A stretch of 64,000 nucleotides of DNA from Streptomyces daqingensis (GCF_014645895.1 NZ_BMMP01000007.1:62001-126000); one strand, 5' to 3'; shown: positions 34,116 to 43,099, numbered from the stretch's first letter. Numbers and translations are program-made. Notes: generated by a model not told the origin, from the letters alone.

Positions 34116-35129
34116 GTGACATCCGACGGCCCCACCGGCAGTCCGCGCCTCCAGGGCGCCCGCCCCGAGGACGGGAGGGGTTCCCCCCGCGGGGACGCCC
34201 CCGTCCGCAGACACGACGCCGTCGTCCTCGCCGGCGGCGGCGCCAGGCGTCTCGGCGGCGCCGACAAGCCTGCCGTGACCGTCGGCGGCAGGCCGCTGCT
34301 CGACCGCGTGCTGTCGGCCTGCGCGGACGCGACGGCCACGGTCGTCGTCGGTCCGCGCAGGCCGACGCCGCGGCCGGTGACGTGGGTGCGCGAGGAGCCG
34401 CCGGGCGGCGGCCCCCTCGCGGCACTCGCCGCGGGGCTGCGGCACACCACCGAGCCGCTCGTCCTCGTCCTCTCTGCGGACCTGCCGTTCCTGCGCGCGC
34501 AGACCGTCCGGACGCTGCTGGCCGGGGTCGACGCCGAGCCCGGACGCGAAGACGGTGATGCGGCGCGGGCGGAGGACGCGGGGGACGGGCCCGCGGGCTA
34601 CGAAGGGGCCCTCGTCGACGACGGCCGCGACCAGCCCCTCCTCGCCGCCTACCGCGCCGAATCGCTTCGCCGTGAACTGGCGCTGCTGCACACCGAGTAC
34701 GGAAGTCTCCAAGGTCTCCCCTTGCGGCTTCTCCTTCCTGAGCTGAGACTTCGTCGCGTACGCGCGTCGTCCGACACATCCGACGCCCTCGACTGCGACA
34801 CCTGGGACGACGTCGCCGCCGCGAGGGCACGCATCAGGGAGCGTGACACCGTGCTGGACGAGTGGATGACCGCCGCGAAGGCCGAACTCGGCGTGGAACT
34901 CGACGTCGACAACGCCATGCTTCTGGACCTGGCCCGCGACGCCGCCCACGGCGTGGCCCGCCCGGCCGCGCCCCTGACGACCTTCCTCGTGGGCTACGCG
35001 GCGGCGATGCGGGGCGGTTCTCCGCAGGACGTCGCGGAAGCCTCCCGCAAAGCCGTGCAGCTCGCCGCGCGTTGGGCGGCCGAGGCGGAGGAAGCGGGAC
35101 CGGCCGGGGAAGCCGACGGCGACCGATGA
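34116..35129 (+). CDS. MobA-like nucleotidyltransferase fused to DUF6457
   Basis: This is a 337-residue two-domain protein. The first domain (about 30-235) is an NTP transferase with VVLAGGGARRLGGADKPAVTVGGRPLLDR and LVLSADLPFL, as in MobA, which links GMP to molybdopterin. The second (about 245-330) is a helical DUF6457-type unit starting VLDEWMTAAKAELGVELDVD. It overlaps moeA by four bases (ATGA), supporting a role in molybdenum cofactor maturation. The start is a GTG 3 bases after the E2 stop, so it may be cotranscribed with bkd operon 2. Confidence 0.85.
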   Translation: MTSDGPTGSPRLQGARPEDGRGSPRGDAPVRRHDAVVLAGGGARRLGGADKPAVTVGGRPLLDRVLSACADATATVVVGPRRPTPRPVTWVREEPPGGGPLAALAAGLRHTTEPLVLVLSADLPFLRAQTVRTLLAGVDAEPGREDGDAARAEDAGDGPAGYEGALVDDGRDQPLLAAYRAESLRRELALLHTEYGSLQGLPLRLLLPELRLRRVRASSDTSDALDCDTWDDVAAARARIRERDTVLDEWMTAAKAELGVELDVDNAMLLDLARDAAHGVARPAAPLTTFLVGYAAAMRGGSPQDVAEASRKAVQLAARWAAEAEEAGPAGEADGDR

Positions 35130-36604
35130 GCGGTTCCGACGATCTCGACGAGGCGCTGGCGCTGGCCAACGAACGCCGGCGCGACGTCACCGCGCGAGCC
35201 GGCACCCCCGCGCGCGCGGCAAAAGGCACGGACGGCACGGCGGGGACACCCGCGACAGCGGGCCCGTCGTCCCCTGCGCGCGGCGGATGCCACGACGGAC
35301 CGGGCGGACGCCCCGCCGGGGAATCCGGACGCCGGGGCGGGACGCGCCGCGAGGCACCGGAGGGCGGGCGCGACCACGCGCACGATCTCCCCTGGCCCGA
35401 CGCCCGTACGTACGCCTCCCGCGTAGCCGGCCCCCTGCCGTCGTGCACCCTCCCCCTGGGCCAGGCGCTGAACCACACGCTCGCCGCGCCTCTCGACGCC
35501 CTCACCGACCTGCCCTCGTTCGACACCTCGGCCATGGACGGCTGGGCCGTCTCCGGCCCCGGCCCCTGGGAACTCGCCGAAGGGGAACGCCCCGCCGGTC
35601 ACGGCCTCCTCGCCGGCGACCGGCGCCGCCCGCGCACCCTGCCCGACGGACGCGCCGTCCGCATCGCGACGGGAGCCCGCGTACCGCCGGGCGCGAGCGC
35701 GGTGCTGCGCCACGAGTACGGCGAGCTCGACGGGACCCGGCTGCGCGCCACGCACACCCCGCAACCCGGTGCGGACGTCCGTCCCCGCGGCCAGGAGTGC
35801 CGCTCGGGGGACCGCCTGCTGCCCTCCGGGACCTCCGTCACCCCCGCCGTGCTGGGCCTGGCGGCCGCCGCCGGGTACGACCGGCTCACCGTCACCGGGC
35901 GCCCCCGCGCCGAAGTCCTCGTCCTGGGCGACGAGTTGCTGCACAAGGGCGTCCCCCGTGACGGGCGCATCCGCGACGCGCTCGGGCCGATGGTCGAGCC
36001 GTGGCTCACGGCGCTCGGCGCGGACGTCCTGGTCACCAGGCGGCTCGGCGACGACGCCGAGGCTCTCCACGAAGCGGTCTCGACGACCACCGCCGACGTC
36101 CTCGTCACCACGGGCGGCACCGCGCGCGGCCCCGTCGACCATCTGCGCCCCACCCTCGCCCGTGCGAACGCGCGCCTCCTCGTCGAGGGCGTGCAGGTCC
36201 GGCCCGGGCACCCCATGCTGCTGGCACGCCTCCCCGCGGGGCGCGGCAGCCGGCAGCCGGACGGCTCGGGCCCGTACCTCGTCGGCCTGCCGGGGAACCC
36301 CCTCGCCGCGCTGTCCGGGCTGATGACGCTCGCGGCGCCACTGATCCGCACGCTCGCGGACCGCCCCTCCGGGACGCCGCCGTCCGCCCCGCTCAGCGAC
36401 GGAGTGCAGGGCCATCCCCGCGACACCAGGCTCGTACCGGTAGTCCACTCGCCGGAGCAGTCACACGCCCGTCCGCTGCTCTACAACGGACCCGCCATGC
36501 TGCGCGGCATCGCCACCGCGACCGCGCTGGCCGTCGTACCGCCCGGTGGGGCGACGGCCGGGTCGCGGGTTTCGCTTCTGCCGCTCCCCTGGCACGGCTG
36601 GTGA
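35126..36604 (+). CDS. moeA: Molybdopterin molybdotransferase MoeA
   Basis: This 492-residue protein inserts molybdate into molybdopterin-AMP. MoeA hallmarks are visible: FDTSAMDGWAVSG, RIATGARVPPGASAVLRHE, LVLGDELLHKGVPRDGRIRD, LVTTGGTARGPVDHL (the usual TSGG element) and LVGLPGNPLAALSGL. Residues about 22-85 are an unusual disordered insertion rich in Gly, Arg, Thr and Ala, giving a longer N-terminus than E. coli MoeA (411 residues). It overlaps the preceding transferase gene and is followed after 13 bases by the potassium channel gene. Confidence 0.9.
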   Translation: MSGSDDLDEALALANERRRDVTARAGTPARAAKGTDGTAGTPATAGPSSPARGGCHDGPGGRPAGESGRRGGTRREAPEGGRDHAHDLPWPDARTYASRVAGPLPSCTLPLGQALNHTLAAPLDALTDLPSFDTSAMDGWAVSGPGPWELAEGERPAGHGLLAGDRRRPRTLPDGRAVRIATGARVPPGASAVLRHEYGELDGTRLRATHTPQPGADVRPRGQECRSGDRLLPSGTSVTPAVLGLAAAAGYDRLTVTGRPRAEVLVLGDELLHKGVPRDGRIRDALGPMVEPWLTALGADVLVTRRLGDDAEALHEAVSTTTADVLVTTGGTARGPVDHLRPTLARANARLLVEGVQVRPGHPMLLARLPAGRGSRQPDGSGPYLVGLPGNPLAALSGLMTLAAPLIRTLADRPSGTPPSAPLSDGVQGHPRDTRLVPVVHSPEQSHARPLLYNGPAMLRGIATATALAVVPPGGATAGSRVSLLPLPWHGW

Positions 36605-36617
36605 GTAACGTACTCAC
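36601..36617 (+). promoter_or_regulatory. 7-bp inverted repeat at the moeA/potassium channel junction
   Basis: GTGAGTA-ACG-TACTCAC overlaps the moeA stop and ends one base before the GTG of the channel gene, in the place where a ribosome site would be expected. It could be an RNA hairpin or a protein-binding site. Confidence 0.35.
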
Positions 36618-37745
36618 GTGACAGACCAGCACCGCGTACTGCTGCCCCGCTCCGAGGTCAGCCCCCAACTCCAGGTCGGCAGACGGCTTCTGGCCGCGTT
36701 CCTGGTGCTGGCGTCGACCGTCCTCATCGTCTACCTCGACCGCGGCGGCTACCACGACAACGCAGACGACAGCGTCAGCTTCCTCGACTGCGTCTACTAC
36801 ACGACCGTCACGCTCTCCACGACGGGCTACGGCGACATCGCCCCCGCCAGCGACGGGGCCCGCATCGCGAACATCCTGCTCGTCACGCCGCTCCGCGTCC
36901 TCTTCCTGATCATCCTCATCGGCACCACGCTCGAGGCGCTCACGGACCGCACCCGCGAGCAGTGGCGCCTGTCCCGCTGGAGGTCCCAGTTGCGCGACCA
37001 CACCGTCGTCGTCGGCTTCGGCACGAAGGGCCGTTCGGCGGCTCAGACGCTGCTCTCCACCGGTGTCGGCCGGGACCGGATAGTGGTGATCGACCCCAAC
37101 CACCACGTGGCGAAGGCCGCGAACGACGAGGGCTACGTGAGCGTCGCGGGCGACGCCACCCGCAGCGACGTCCTCGCCCGCGCCGAGGTGCGGCGCGCCA
37201 AGCAGATCGTCATCGCCACGCAGCGCGACGACACCGCCGTGCTCGTGACGCTGACCGCGCGGCAGCTCAACCCGCGCCTGAAGATCGTCGCCGCGGTGCG
37301 GGAGGAGGAGAACGTGCCGCTGCTGCGCCAGTCCGGCGCCGACTCGGTCATCACCAGCGCGAGCGCGGCGGGACGCCTCCTCGGCCTCTCCGTGCTGAGC
37401 CCGCACGCCAGCTCCGTCATGGAGGACCTCATCCAGCAGGGCTCCGGGCTCAGCCTCAACGAGCGTCCGGTCACCAAGGCCGAGGTGGGCCGCCCGCCGA
37501 GGGAGTGCAAGGACCTCGTGGTGACGGTCGTCAGGGGCCACAGGCTCCTCGGCTACGACAACCCCGAAGCCGATCCGCTGCAGTCCACCGACCGGATCGT
37601 GGTGATCCACCGCTCCTCCACACCGCATCCGGGCGGCCCCACCTCCGGCACCGATCCGACGCACGGCGGAACGGGCGGCACCGGGGGACCGGGCGGTGCG
37701 GGCGGCGTCGGGTTCTGGCGGAACGAGCGCGGCGGAGGCCGGTGA
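36618..37745 (+). CDS. Two-helix potassium channel with RCK/TrkA-N domain
   Basis: This is a 375-residue channel. The first membrane helix is at about 23-41 (LLAAFLVLASTVLIVYLDR). The pore helix and selectivity filter TTVTLSTTGYGDIAP (about 62-76) follow, then a second helix at about 84-102. The cytoplasmic RCK-N Rossmann domain reads HTVVVGFGTKGRSAAQTLL, and a TrkA-C-like part ends near residue 335. The last 40 residues are Gly/Thr/Pro-rich. Such channels pass potassium under nucleotide or ion control. There is no Shine-Dalgarno sequence before the GTG. Confidence 0.92.
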   Translation: MTDQHRVLLPRSEVSPQLQVGRRLLAAFLVLASTVLIVYLDRGGYHDNADDSVSFLDCVYYTTVTLSTTGYGDIAPASDGARIANILLVTPLRVLFLIILIGTTLEALTDRTREQWRLSRWRSQLRDHTVVVGFGTKGRSAAQTLLSTGVGRDRIVVIDPNHHVAKAANDEGYVSVAGDATRSDVLARAEVRRAKQIVIATQRDDTAVLVTLTARQLNPRLKIVAAVREEENVPLLRQSGADSVITSASAAGRLLGLSVLSPHASSVMEDLIQQGSGLSLNERPVTKAEVGRPPRECKDLVVTVVRGHRLLGYDNPEADPLQSTDRIVVIHRSSTPHPGGPTSGTDPTHGGTGGTGGPGGAGGVGFWRNERGGGR

Positions 37746-37966
37746 GGAGCCCCTCCACGCACGCGGCCGGCAGCCGCTGAGCCCGGTCCGCGTCCAGCCC
37801 GTCCGCCGAGTCGCGCATGCACTCATGGCGGTTCCGGGCGGACGGCCCCGTACGGCTCTCGCGCCGGGCAGGGGACGGCAGTTGCGGTCCGGGCTCGGGG
37901 ACGAGCGCCGGAAGTACCCAGCGGGGCGGTGCCGTTCGGAGGCGGCCTGGGAGTAGCGTCGGCCCC

Positions 37967-38977
37967 ATGGGTACGTCCAATTCCACGATGCACGCCGTCA
38001 CCATCCCCGAACCCGGCGGACCCGACGCCCTCGTATGGGCCGAGGTCCCCGTCCCCGAACCGGCCGAGGGCGAAGTGCTCGTCGAGGTCGCGGCGAGCGC
38101 CGTGAACCGCGCCGACCTGCTGCAGCGGCAGGGCTTCTACGACCCTCCGCCCGGCGCCTCCCCGTATCCCGGCCTCGAGTGCTCCGGGCGCATCACGGCG
38201 CTGGGCCCGGGCGTCAGCACGTGGGCGGTCGGCGACGAGGTCTGCGCGCTGCTCGGCGGCGGAGGCTACGCCGAGCAGGTCGCCGTCCCCACCGGCCAGC
38301 TCCTGCCCGTCCCGGACGGCATCGACCTGACGACGGCCGCGTCGCTGCCCGAGGTGACCAGCACGATCTGGTCGAACGTCTTCATGGTCGCCCACCTCCG
38401 CCCCGGCGAGACCCTTCTCGTCCACGGCGGCGGCAGCGGCATCGGAACCATGGCGATCCAGCTCGCGAAGGCGGTCGGCGCACGGGTCGCGGTGACCGCC
38501 GGCAGCAAGGAGAAGCTCGACCGGTGCGCCGAGCTCGGCGCGGACATCCTGATCAACTACCGCGAGCAGGACTTCGTCGAGGAGCTTCGCGCCGCCACCG
38601 ACGGACAGGGCGCCGACGTCATCCTCGACATCATCGGAGCCAAGTACCTGCAGAAGAACGTCAAGGCCCTCGCCTTCAACGGCCGCCTTGCGATCATCGG
38701 CCTGCAGGGCGGCGTGAAGGGCGAACTCAACCTGGGCGCGCTGCTCTCCAAGCGGGCGGCGGTGACGGCGACTTCGCTGCGTGCCCGTCCGGCTGCCGAG
38801 AAGGCGGCCATCGTCGCGGCCGTGAAGGAGCACGTCTGGCCGCTGCTGGCCGACGGGCGCGTGAAGCCGGTGGTCGACCGCACGCTGCCGATGAGCCGGG
38901 CCGCCGACGCCCACCGTGCGCTGGAGGAGAGCAGCCACATCGGCAAGATCCTGCTGACCTCGCAGCCGGAGTCGTAG
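37967..38977 (+). CDS. NAD(P)H:quinone oxidoreductase (zeta-crystallin/PIG3-like MDR)
   Basis: This is a 336-residue medium-chain oxidoreductase without zinc ligands. The N-terminal GroES-like part has VAASAVNRADLLQRQGFYDPPPGASPYPGLECSG. The nucleotide-binding motif is LVHGGGSGIGTMAIQLAK, and it ends in DAHRALEESSHIGKILL. It matches PIG3-type NADPH quinone reductases. The ATG at 37967 fits family alignments; upstream residues in the frame are atypical. TAGCGT (37954-37959) could be a -10 box, implying a leaderless or near-leaderless message. Confidence 0.9.
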   Translation: MGTSNSTMHAVTIPEPGGPDALVWAEVPVPEPAEGEVLVEVAASAVNRADLLQRQGFYDPPPGASPYPGLECSGRITALGPGVSTWAVGDEVCALLGGGGYAEQVAVPTGQLLPVPDGIDLTTAASLPEVTSTIWSNVFMVAHLRPGETLLVHGGGSGIGTMAIQLAKAVGARVAVTAGSKEKLDRCAELGADILINYREQDFVEELRAATDGQGADVILDIIGAKYLQKNVKALAFNGRLAIIGLQGGVKGELNLGALLSKRAAVTATSLRARPAAEKAAIVAAVKEHVWPLLADGRVKPVVDRTLPMSRAADAHRALEESSHIGKILLTSQPES

Positions 38978-39012
38978 CAGACCCCGCACCGACCCTCCCG
39001 GATGCCGGTTTT

Positions 39013-39046
39013 GTCCAACTATGTAACGCTGATTGCATTATTGGAC
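39013..39046 (+). promoter_or_regulatory. AT-rich promoter region with spaced GTCCAA/TTGGAC inverted repeat
   Basis: GTCCAA (39013-39018) and TTGGAC (39041-39046) flank an unusually AT-rich 22-base stretch directly upstream of the secreted-protein gene. It may be an operator around a promoter. Confidence 0.35.
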
Positions 39047-39071
39047 TACCGGCCCCGGGAGGGTCTCTGCC

Positions 39072-40073
39072 GTGAGGCACGGACGCCACAGACTCCGCGC
39101 GACCGCCCTGCTGCCGTGTGCAGTCGTACTGCTGGTCACGCCCCTCACCAGCGCGGCGTCCGTACCGCACAGGCAGCCGCAGCCCGGCGGACCGGCGCGC
39201 TCCGCGGAGATCGGCGGGGTCGCCGCGAAAGCCGCCGGTTCCGTGCGGGCGGGCACCGGCGCCGTACGAGCGGGCACCGATGCCGTGCGTGACGGGAACC
39301 GCCTCGCCGGAATCCGGGAGCTGCTGAGCGATACGGGATCCGCGGCGGGAGCGCCCGTCCTCACCACCCGGTCCGCGCAGCGGTCCGTCACCGCCGGCTC
39401 CGGGACCCGGAAGGCGGAGAAGTCACCGGACGACGACGGCACTTCGGCCCCGTCCCCCCAGGGGGGACGTCAGCACAGCCGCACCGAACCGGGCAGCCCG
39501 CCGGCCGGGGATTCCACGGGCCGCTCCCCCCGGTCGGAGCGGCCCTCCGGCTCGTCCGCGTCCTCGGACGGCTCCTCCGCGCCCTCCGGATCGTCGGACT
39601 CGTCCGGCTCCGTGCGGACGCCCGGTACGGACCGGCACTCCTCGTCCCCCCGCCCCCACCACAGCGGGGGGACGGCTGACGGCCGCCGCGACGCCCGCGA
39701 CCCCTCCCCGCAGACGGGTCGTCCGGGCGGCGGGACCGAGCCGGACAGGCCGCGCGGCCGCGCCGAACGCCGGGCGGACCCGGGCCGGGGAGCGGCGGCG
39801 AAGGACGGCGGCCGTGAGGGCGGCGGCAACGGGCACGGGGACCGCGAGCGGAACGGGCACGGCGGGGACACCAGCGTCGAGGGCGGCGTATTCGGCGACG
39901 GTGAGGCCGACGTGCCGGGTCACCGCCCCGAAGGGGACGCACCGGGCGGGACGGAGCAGGAGGCGAGGTCCCCTGCCGCGCACAGGGTCTCCCCGGTGCT
40001 CCCGCTGGGCGCCGGGCTGACTTCCATCGGCCTCGGGCTGGGCCTTCTCGCACTGAGGCTGCGACGGGGATGA
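39072..40073 (+). CDS. Secreted or membrane-anchored low-complexity protein
   Basis: This is a 333-residue protein from a GTG with GGGAGGG 8 bases upstream. A signal peptide is visible at about 1-30 (basic RHGRHRLR, then ATALLPCAVVLLVTPLTSAASV). The mature part is almost wholly disordered: Ser/Gly/Asp/Pro/Arg/His-rich, with blocks such as SGSSASSDGSSAPSGSSDSSGS and repeated RAGTGAVRAGTDAVRDG. The C-terminus is a hydrophobic helix, LPLGAGLTSIGLGLGLLALRLRRG, ending in arginines, like a wall-anchor tail, but there is no LPXTG or LAXTG motif. No enzyme domain is visible; a stalk or envelope structural role is possible. Confidence 0.7.
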   Translation: MRHGRHRLRATALLPCAVVLLVTPLTSAASVPHRQPQPGGPARSAEIGGVAAKAAGSVRAGTGAVRAGTDAVRDGNRLAGIRELLSDTGSAAGAPVLTTRSAQRSVTAGSGTRKAEKSPDDDGTSAPSPQGGRQHSRTEPGSPPAGDSTGRSPRSERPSGSSASSDGSSAPSGSSDSSGSVRTPGTDRHSSSPRPHHSGGTADGRRDARDPSPQTGRPGGGTEPDRPRGRAERRADPGRGAAAKDGGREGGGNGHGDRERNGHGGDTSVEGGVFGDGEADVPGHRPEGDAPGGTEQEARSPAAHRVSPVLPLGAGLTSIGLGLGLLALRLRRG

Positions 40074-40137
40074 CGGGCCGCCCCCGTGTTCGGACCTCGG
40101 TCGCCGCCCGCGGGTACCGGACATGCAGAATGGGGGC

Positions 40138-40710
40138 ATGACACAGCCGAGCAACGAACGTCAGCGGGAGAACCAGCAGGTCCTGGTCGTCGGCCCGGAC
40201 GGCATGGCTCTCGGCAGCGCCGACCCCAAGGGCGGTGGCGGGGAGGACGACGAGCAGGCTGAGGTTCCCGTCACGGAGATGGTCGAGCAGCCCGCGAAGG
40301 TCATGCGGATCGGCAGCATGATCAAGCAGCTGCTCGAAGAGGTGAAGTCCGCTCCGCTCGACGAGGCGAGCCGCGTACGGCTGAAGGAGATCCACACCAG
40401 CTCGATCAAGGAGCTCGAGGACGGCCTCGCCCCCGAGCTGATCGAGGAGCTGGAGCGGCTCTCCCTGCCGTTCACCGACGACTCGGTGCCGACCGAGGCC
40501 GAACTCCGCATCGCGCAGGCACAGCTGGTCGGCTGGCTCGAAGGTCTCTTCCACGGCATCCAGACCGCGCTGTTCGCACAGCAGATGGCCGCCCGCGCGC
40601 AGCTGGAGCAGATGCGCAGGGCGCTGCCCCCCGGCAGCCTCCCGGAGGAGGGCATCCTCGGGGACCACGAGTCCGGCCGGTCGCCCCGCTCGGGCGGGCC
40701 CTACCTCTGA
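40138..40710 (+). CDS. bpa: Bacterial proteasome activator
   Basis: This 190-residue helical protein is homologous to mycobacterial Bpa/PafE, an ATP-independent ring that opens the 20S proteasome. The core (about 50-160) has MIKQLLEEVKSAPLDEASRVRLKEIH, ELEDGLAPELIEELERLSLPF and AQAQLVGWLEGLFHGIQTALFAQQ. The C-terminal tail that docks into the proteasome ends GGPYL, where the mycobacterial protein ends GQYL, so the penultimate Tyr-Leu is kept. An in-frame ATG at 40123 adds five residues. A terminator hairpin overlaps the stop. Confidence 0.92.
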   Translation: MTQPSNERQRENQQVLVVGPDGMALGSADPKGGGGEDDEQAEVPVTEMVEQPAKVMRIGSMIKQLLEEVKSAPLDEASRVRLKEIHTSSIKELEDGLAPELIEELERLSLPFTDDSVPTEAELRIAQAQLVGWLEGLFHGIQTALFAQQMAARAQLEQMRRALPPGSLPEEGILGDHESGRSPRSGGPYL

Positions 40711-40737
40711 TCGGCCGCTCCGCGGGGCGGCGATCAG
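40707..40737 (+). terminator. Terminator of bpa
   Basis: CTGATCGGCCGC pairs with GCGGCGATCAG with one bulged base, overlapping the TGA stop. Confidence 0.6.
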
Positions 40738-40786
40738 TCCTCGGGGCGTCCGGCTCTACGGGGCCGCGGGGGCGTGGTGTGCGGGT

Positions 40787-41608
40787 TCAGCCCGCGGCCG
40801 GCGGCCGTCCCGCCATCCAGTGGTAGAGCGTCATGGCGACGCTCGTGGCCAGGTTGTAGCTGGAGACCTGCGGCTGCATGGGCAGGGCCACCAGATGGTC
40901 GGCGCGCTCCCGCAGCGCGGTGGACAGGCCGTGCCGTTCGGAGCCGAAGGCGATGAGCGCGTCGTCGGGCAGTGCGACCGTGCGGACGTCCTCGCCCTCA
41001 GGGTCCAGTGCGAAGAGCGGACCGGACGGCAGAGCTTCCGGCTCGCACTGCTCGACCACCGTCGCGAAGTGCAGTCCGGCACTGGCTCGCACCACGTTGG
41101 GGTGCCACGGATCGACACTGCCGGTGGTGAGCACTCCCGCCGCCCCGGCCCCGGCGGCGAGCCGGATCACCGCACCGACGTTTCCCAGGTGGCGCGGGTT
41201 GTCGAGCACCACGGCGGGTGCCGTACGGACATCGCTCTGGGCACCGCCGGCGGCCGTACGGATCAGCGAGCCCCCTGAGCGTCCACTGCCCCGGACGGCG
41301 AGCGCCGCGACGCCGGTCGGATGCGGGCGCGGCACGAGCCCGCTCAGCGTCTCCGCGGGCACCTCGTGCAGCCTCTGCGACAGCGTGCCGGTCAGGTCGG
41401 GGGCGAGTTCCTCCGCGAGCGCGAGCACCGCGCGACGGTCCGCGGCCAGGGCGAGCGGAATCTCCGCCTCGAACCGCAGAGCGTGCTTCAGCGCGTGGAA
41501 GCCGTCGAGCAGCACGCTCTCCGCCGCCGTCGCGCGCCACTGCCGCAGCAGCGCATCCGCCTCGGCAGGGGGCCCGGCGGCCCCCTGCCCGTCGTGCATG
41601 TCGTTCAC
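40787..41608 (-). CDS. TrmH/SpoU-family RNA 2'-O-methyltransferase
   Basis: This 273-residue SPOUT methyltransferase uses S-adenosylmethionine to methylate ribose of rRNA or tRNA. An N-terminal substrate-binding domain (about 25-125) precedes the knotted domain, with VVLDNPRHLGNVGAVIRLAAGAGAAGVL, LIAFGSERHGLS and the knot-end signature SSYNLATSVAMTLYHW. The start is a GTG; an ATG three codons later is also possible. The gene converges on bpa and is upstream of nothing on its own strand, apparently a single-gene unit. The target nucleotide is not deducible. Confidence 0.88.
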   Translation of the reverse strand: MNDMHDGQGAAGPPAEADALLRQWRATAAESVLLDGFHALKHALRFEAEIPLALAADRRAVLALAEELAPDLTGTLSQRLHEVPAETLSGLVPRPHPTGVAALAVRGSGRSGGSLIRTAAGGAQSDVRTAPAVVLDNPRHLGNVGAVIRLAAGAGAAGVLTTGSVDPWHPNVVRASAGLHFATVVEQCEPEALPSGPLFALDPEGEDVRTVALPDDALIAFGSERHGLSTALRERADHLVALPMQPQVSSYNLATSVAMTLYHWMAGRPPAAG

Positions 41609-41632
41609 GCGGCCGACCGTCCTGTCATGCGG

Positions 41633-43099
41633 TCAGCGTACGGACACGTTCTCGCCGGACCTCTGGCGCGGCACGGCGGACTGGCTCTCGCCGTCCGCAC
41701 CGGGGCTCCCGTCCGCACCGGCGCCGGGCCTGCCCAGCCGCGACAGGAGCCGCTTCCGGCCGCCCGAGGCACGTGCGCCCATCCACAGCAGCGCGGCGGT
41801 CGGCAGGAACACGGCGTCCGCCGCGACCATCGCCATCGAGAAGAACGGCAGCCCCAGCAGCACGGCGATGCTCACGTGCTCCGTGATCATGGCGGCGAGC
41901 AGCACGTTCTTCACTCGCCGGTTGAAGAGCGCGAACGGGAAGGCGACCTGGACGGCGACCGTGCCGTAGGTGATGAGCAGCATCAGGAGGCCGCTGCCCG
42001 CCAGGATGGAGTTCAGCTCGGGCCACGGCGAGAAGTAGTCCAGGTTCATCGGGTAGTAGACGGCCGTGCCGTCCTGCCAGCGGGACCCCTGGATCTTGTA
42101 CCAGCCGGCCGTCGAGTAGATCAGGCAGACCTCGACGACGATGACCAGCAGCGCCGCGTTGTGCACGAGGTTGGCGAGCATGTCGCACACGGTGCGTGCC
42201 TCGCTGTGCGGCGCGTACCGGGCGGCCATGCGCCACACCGCCTGCGACGCCCACAGCGCCCAGAAGAACAGGCCCCAGCCGATGCTCAGCCCGCCGAGAG
42301 CCGTCGCACCGACCATCACCGCGCCGAAGACGGCCCACAGCACGACGCCTGTCGCGTCCGACTGCACGGCCCGGCCGTCTCCGCCGCCGCGGCGGCGCAG
42401 GCGGCGCGCGTCGAGGGACCAGACCTGGCCGCACCGGGTGAGCACCAGGTACATCGCCATCAGGTGGATGACGTTGTCCCCGCCGTCGCCCATGAACACG
42501 CTGCGGTTCTGCAGCGACAGCACGCCGATCATGAACAGCACGGACGACGTGCGGGAGCGCCAGCCGATCAGCAGCGTGACGCTGGAGAGGATCGCCAGGA
42601 CGTAGACGAACTCGAACCAGGCGGTGCTGTCCGTCCAGAGCAGGACGGTGAAGGCGTGGTTCGACTCGATGAGCCTGTCCGCCAGGTTCCAGCCCCACGG
42701 GCCGTCCGGTCCGTACAGCTCGTGGCGGTGCGGCAGTTCGCGCAGGAGGAAGAAGAGCCAGGTGGCGGCGAAGCCGATCCGCACGATCGCCGTCTGGTAA
42801 GGAGCGAGGGCGCTCCCGGTGATACGGGCGACGCCCTTCGCGAACGCGCTGTCGGGCGGGCTCGCGCCGTCCGCGGCTTCGCCGGGCAGGGTCTCGGGGT
42901 GGGGGGCGTCACCGGCCGGAGAGGGGTTCCGGGTCCCGTACGGGCCGGTGGGCGGGGCCTGCTGCTCGCTGCCCGCACGGGAAGGGCCGTCCGCGTACGG
43001 GGGCTGCTGCTCGCCGTCCGCGAGGGGGGCCTCCGCACGGCCGCCGGCCCAGGAAGGCCCGTCGGTGCGCTCGCCGTGGGGTCCGTACTGCTCGCTCAC
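41633..43099 (-). CDS. HTTM-domain membrane protein (vitamin-K carboxylase-like)
   Basis: This is a 488-residue multi-spanning protein. After a disordered 80-residue N-terminus rich in Gly/Pro/Gln, the HTTM region (about 95-430) begins YQTAIVRIGFAATWLFFLLRELPHR and contains WFEFVYVLAILSS, GDGGDNVIHLMAMYL, CLIYSTAGWYKIQGSRWQDGTAVYYP and VAVQVAFPFALFNRRVKN. HTTM proteins share their fold with gamma-glutamyl carboxylase, but the bacterial members' reaction is unknown. The GTG start overlaps the DUF5819 stop by four bases, so the two genes form an operon. Confidence 0.88.
   Translation of the reverse strand: MSEQYGPHGERTDGPSWAGGRAEAPLADGEQQPPYADGPSRAGSEQQAPPTGPYGTRNPSPAGDAPHPETLPGEAADGASPPDSAFAKGVARITGSALAPYQTAIVRIGFAATWLFFLLRELPHRHELYGPDGPWGWNLADRLIESNHAFTVLLWTDSTAWFEFVYVLAILSSVTLLIGWRSRTSSVLFMIGVLSLQNRSVFMGDGGDNVIHLMAMYLVLTRCGQVWSLDARRLRRRGGGDGRAVQSDATGVVLWAVFGAVMVGATALGGLSIGWGLFFWALWASQAVWRMAARYAPHSEARTVCDMLANLVHNAALLVIVVEVCLIYSTAGWYKIQGSRWQDGTAVYYPMNLDYFSPWPELNSILAGSGLLMLLITYGTVAVQVAFPFALFNRRVKNVLLAAMITEHVSIAVLLGLPFFSMAMVAADAVFLPTAALLWMGARASGGRKRLLSRLGRPGAGADGSPGADGESQSAVPRQRSGENVSVR

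Noticed and set aside
39072..40073. Sortase-anchored protein
   Set aside because: No LPXTG or LAXTG motif precedes the C-terminal helix.
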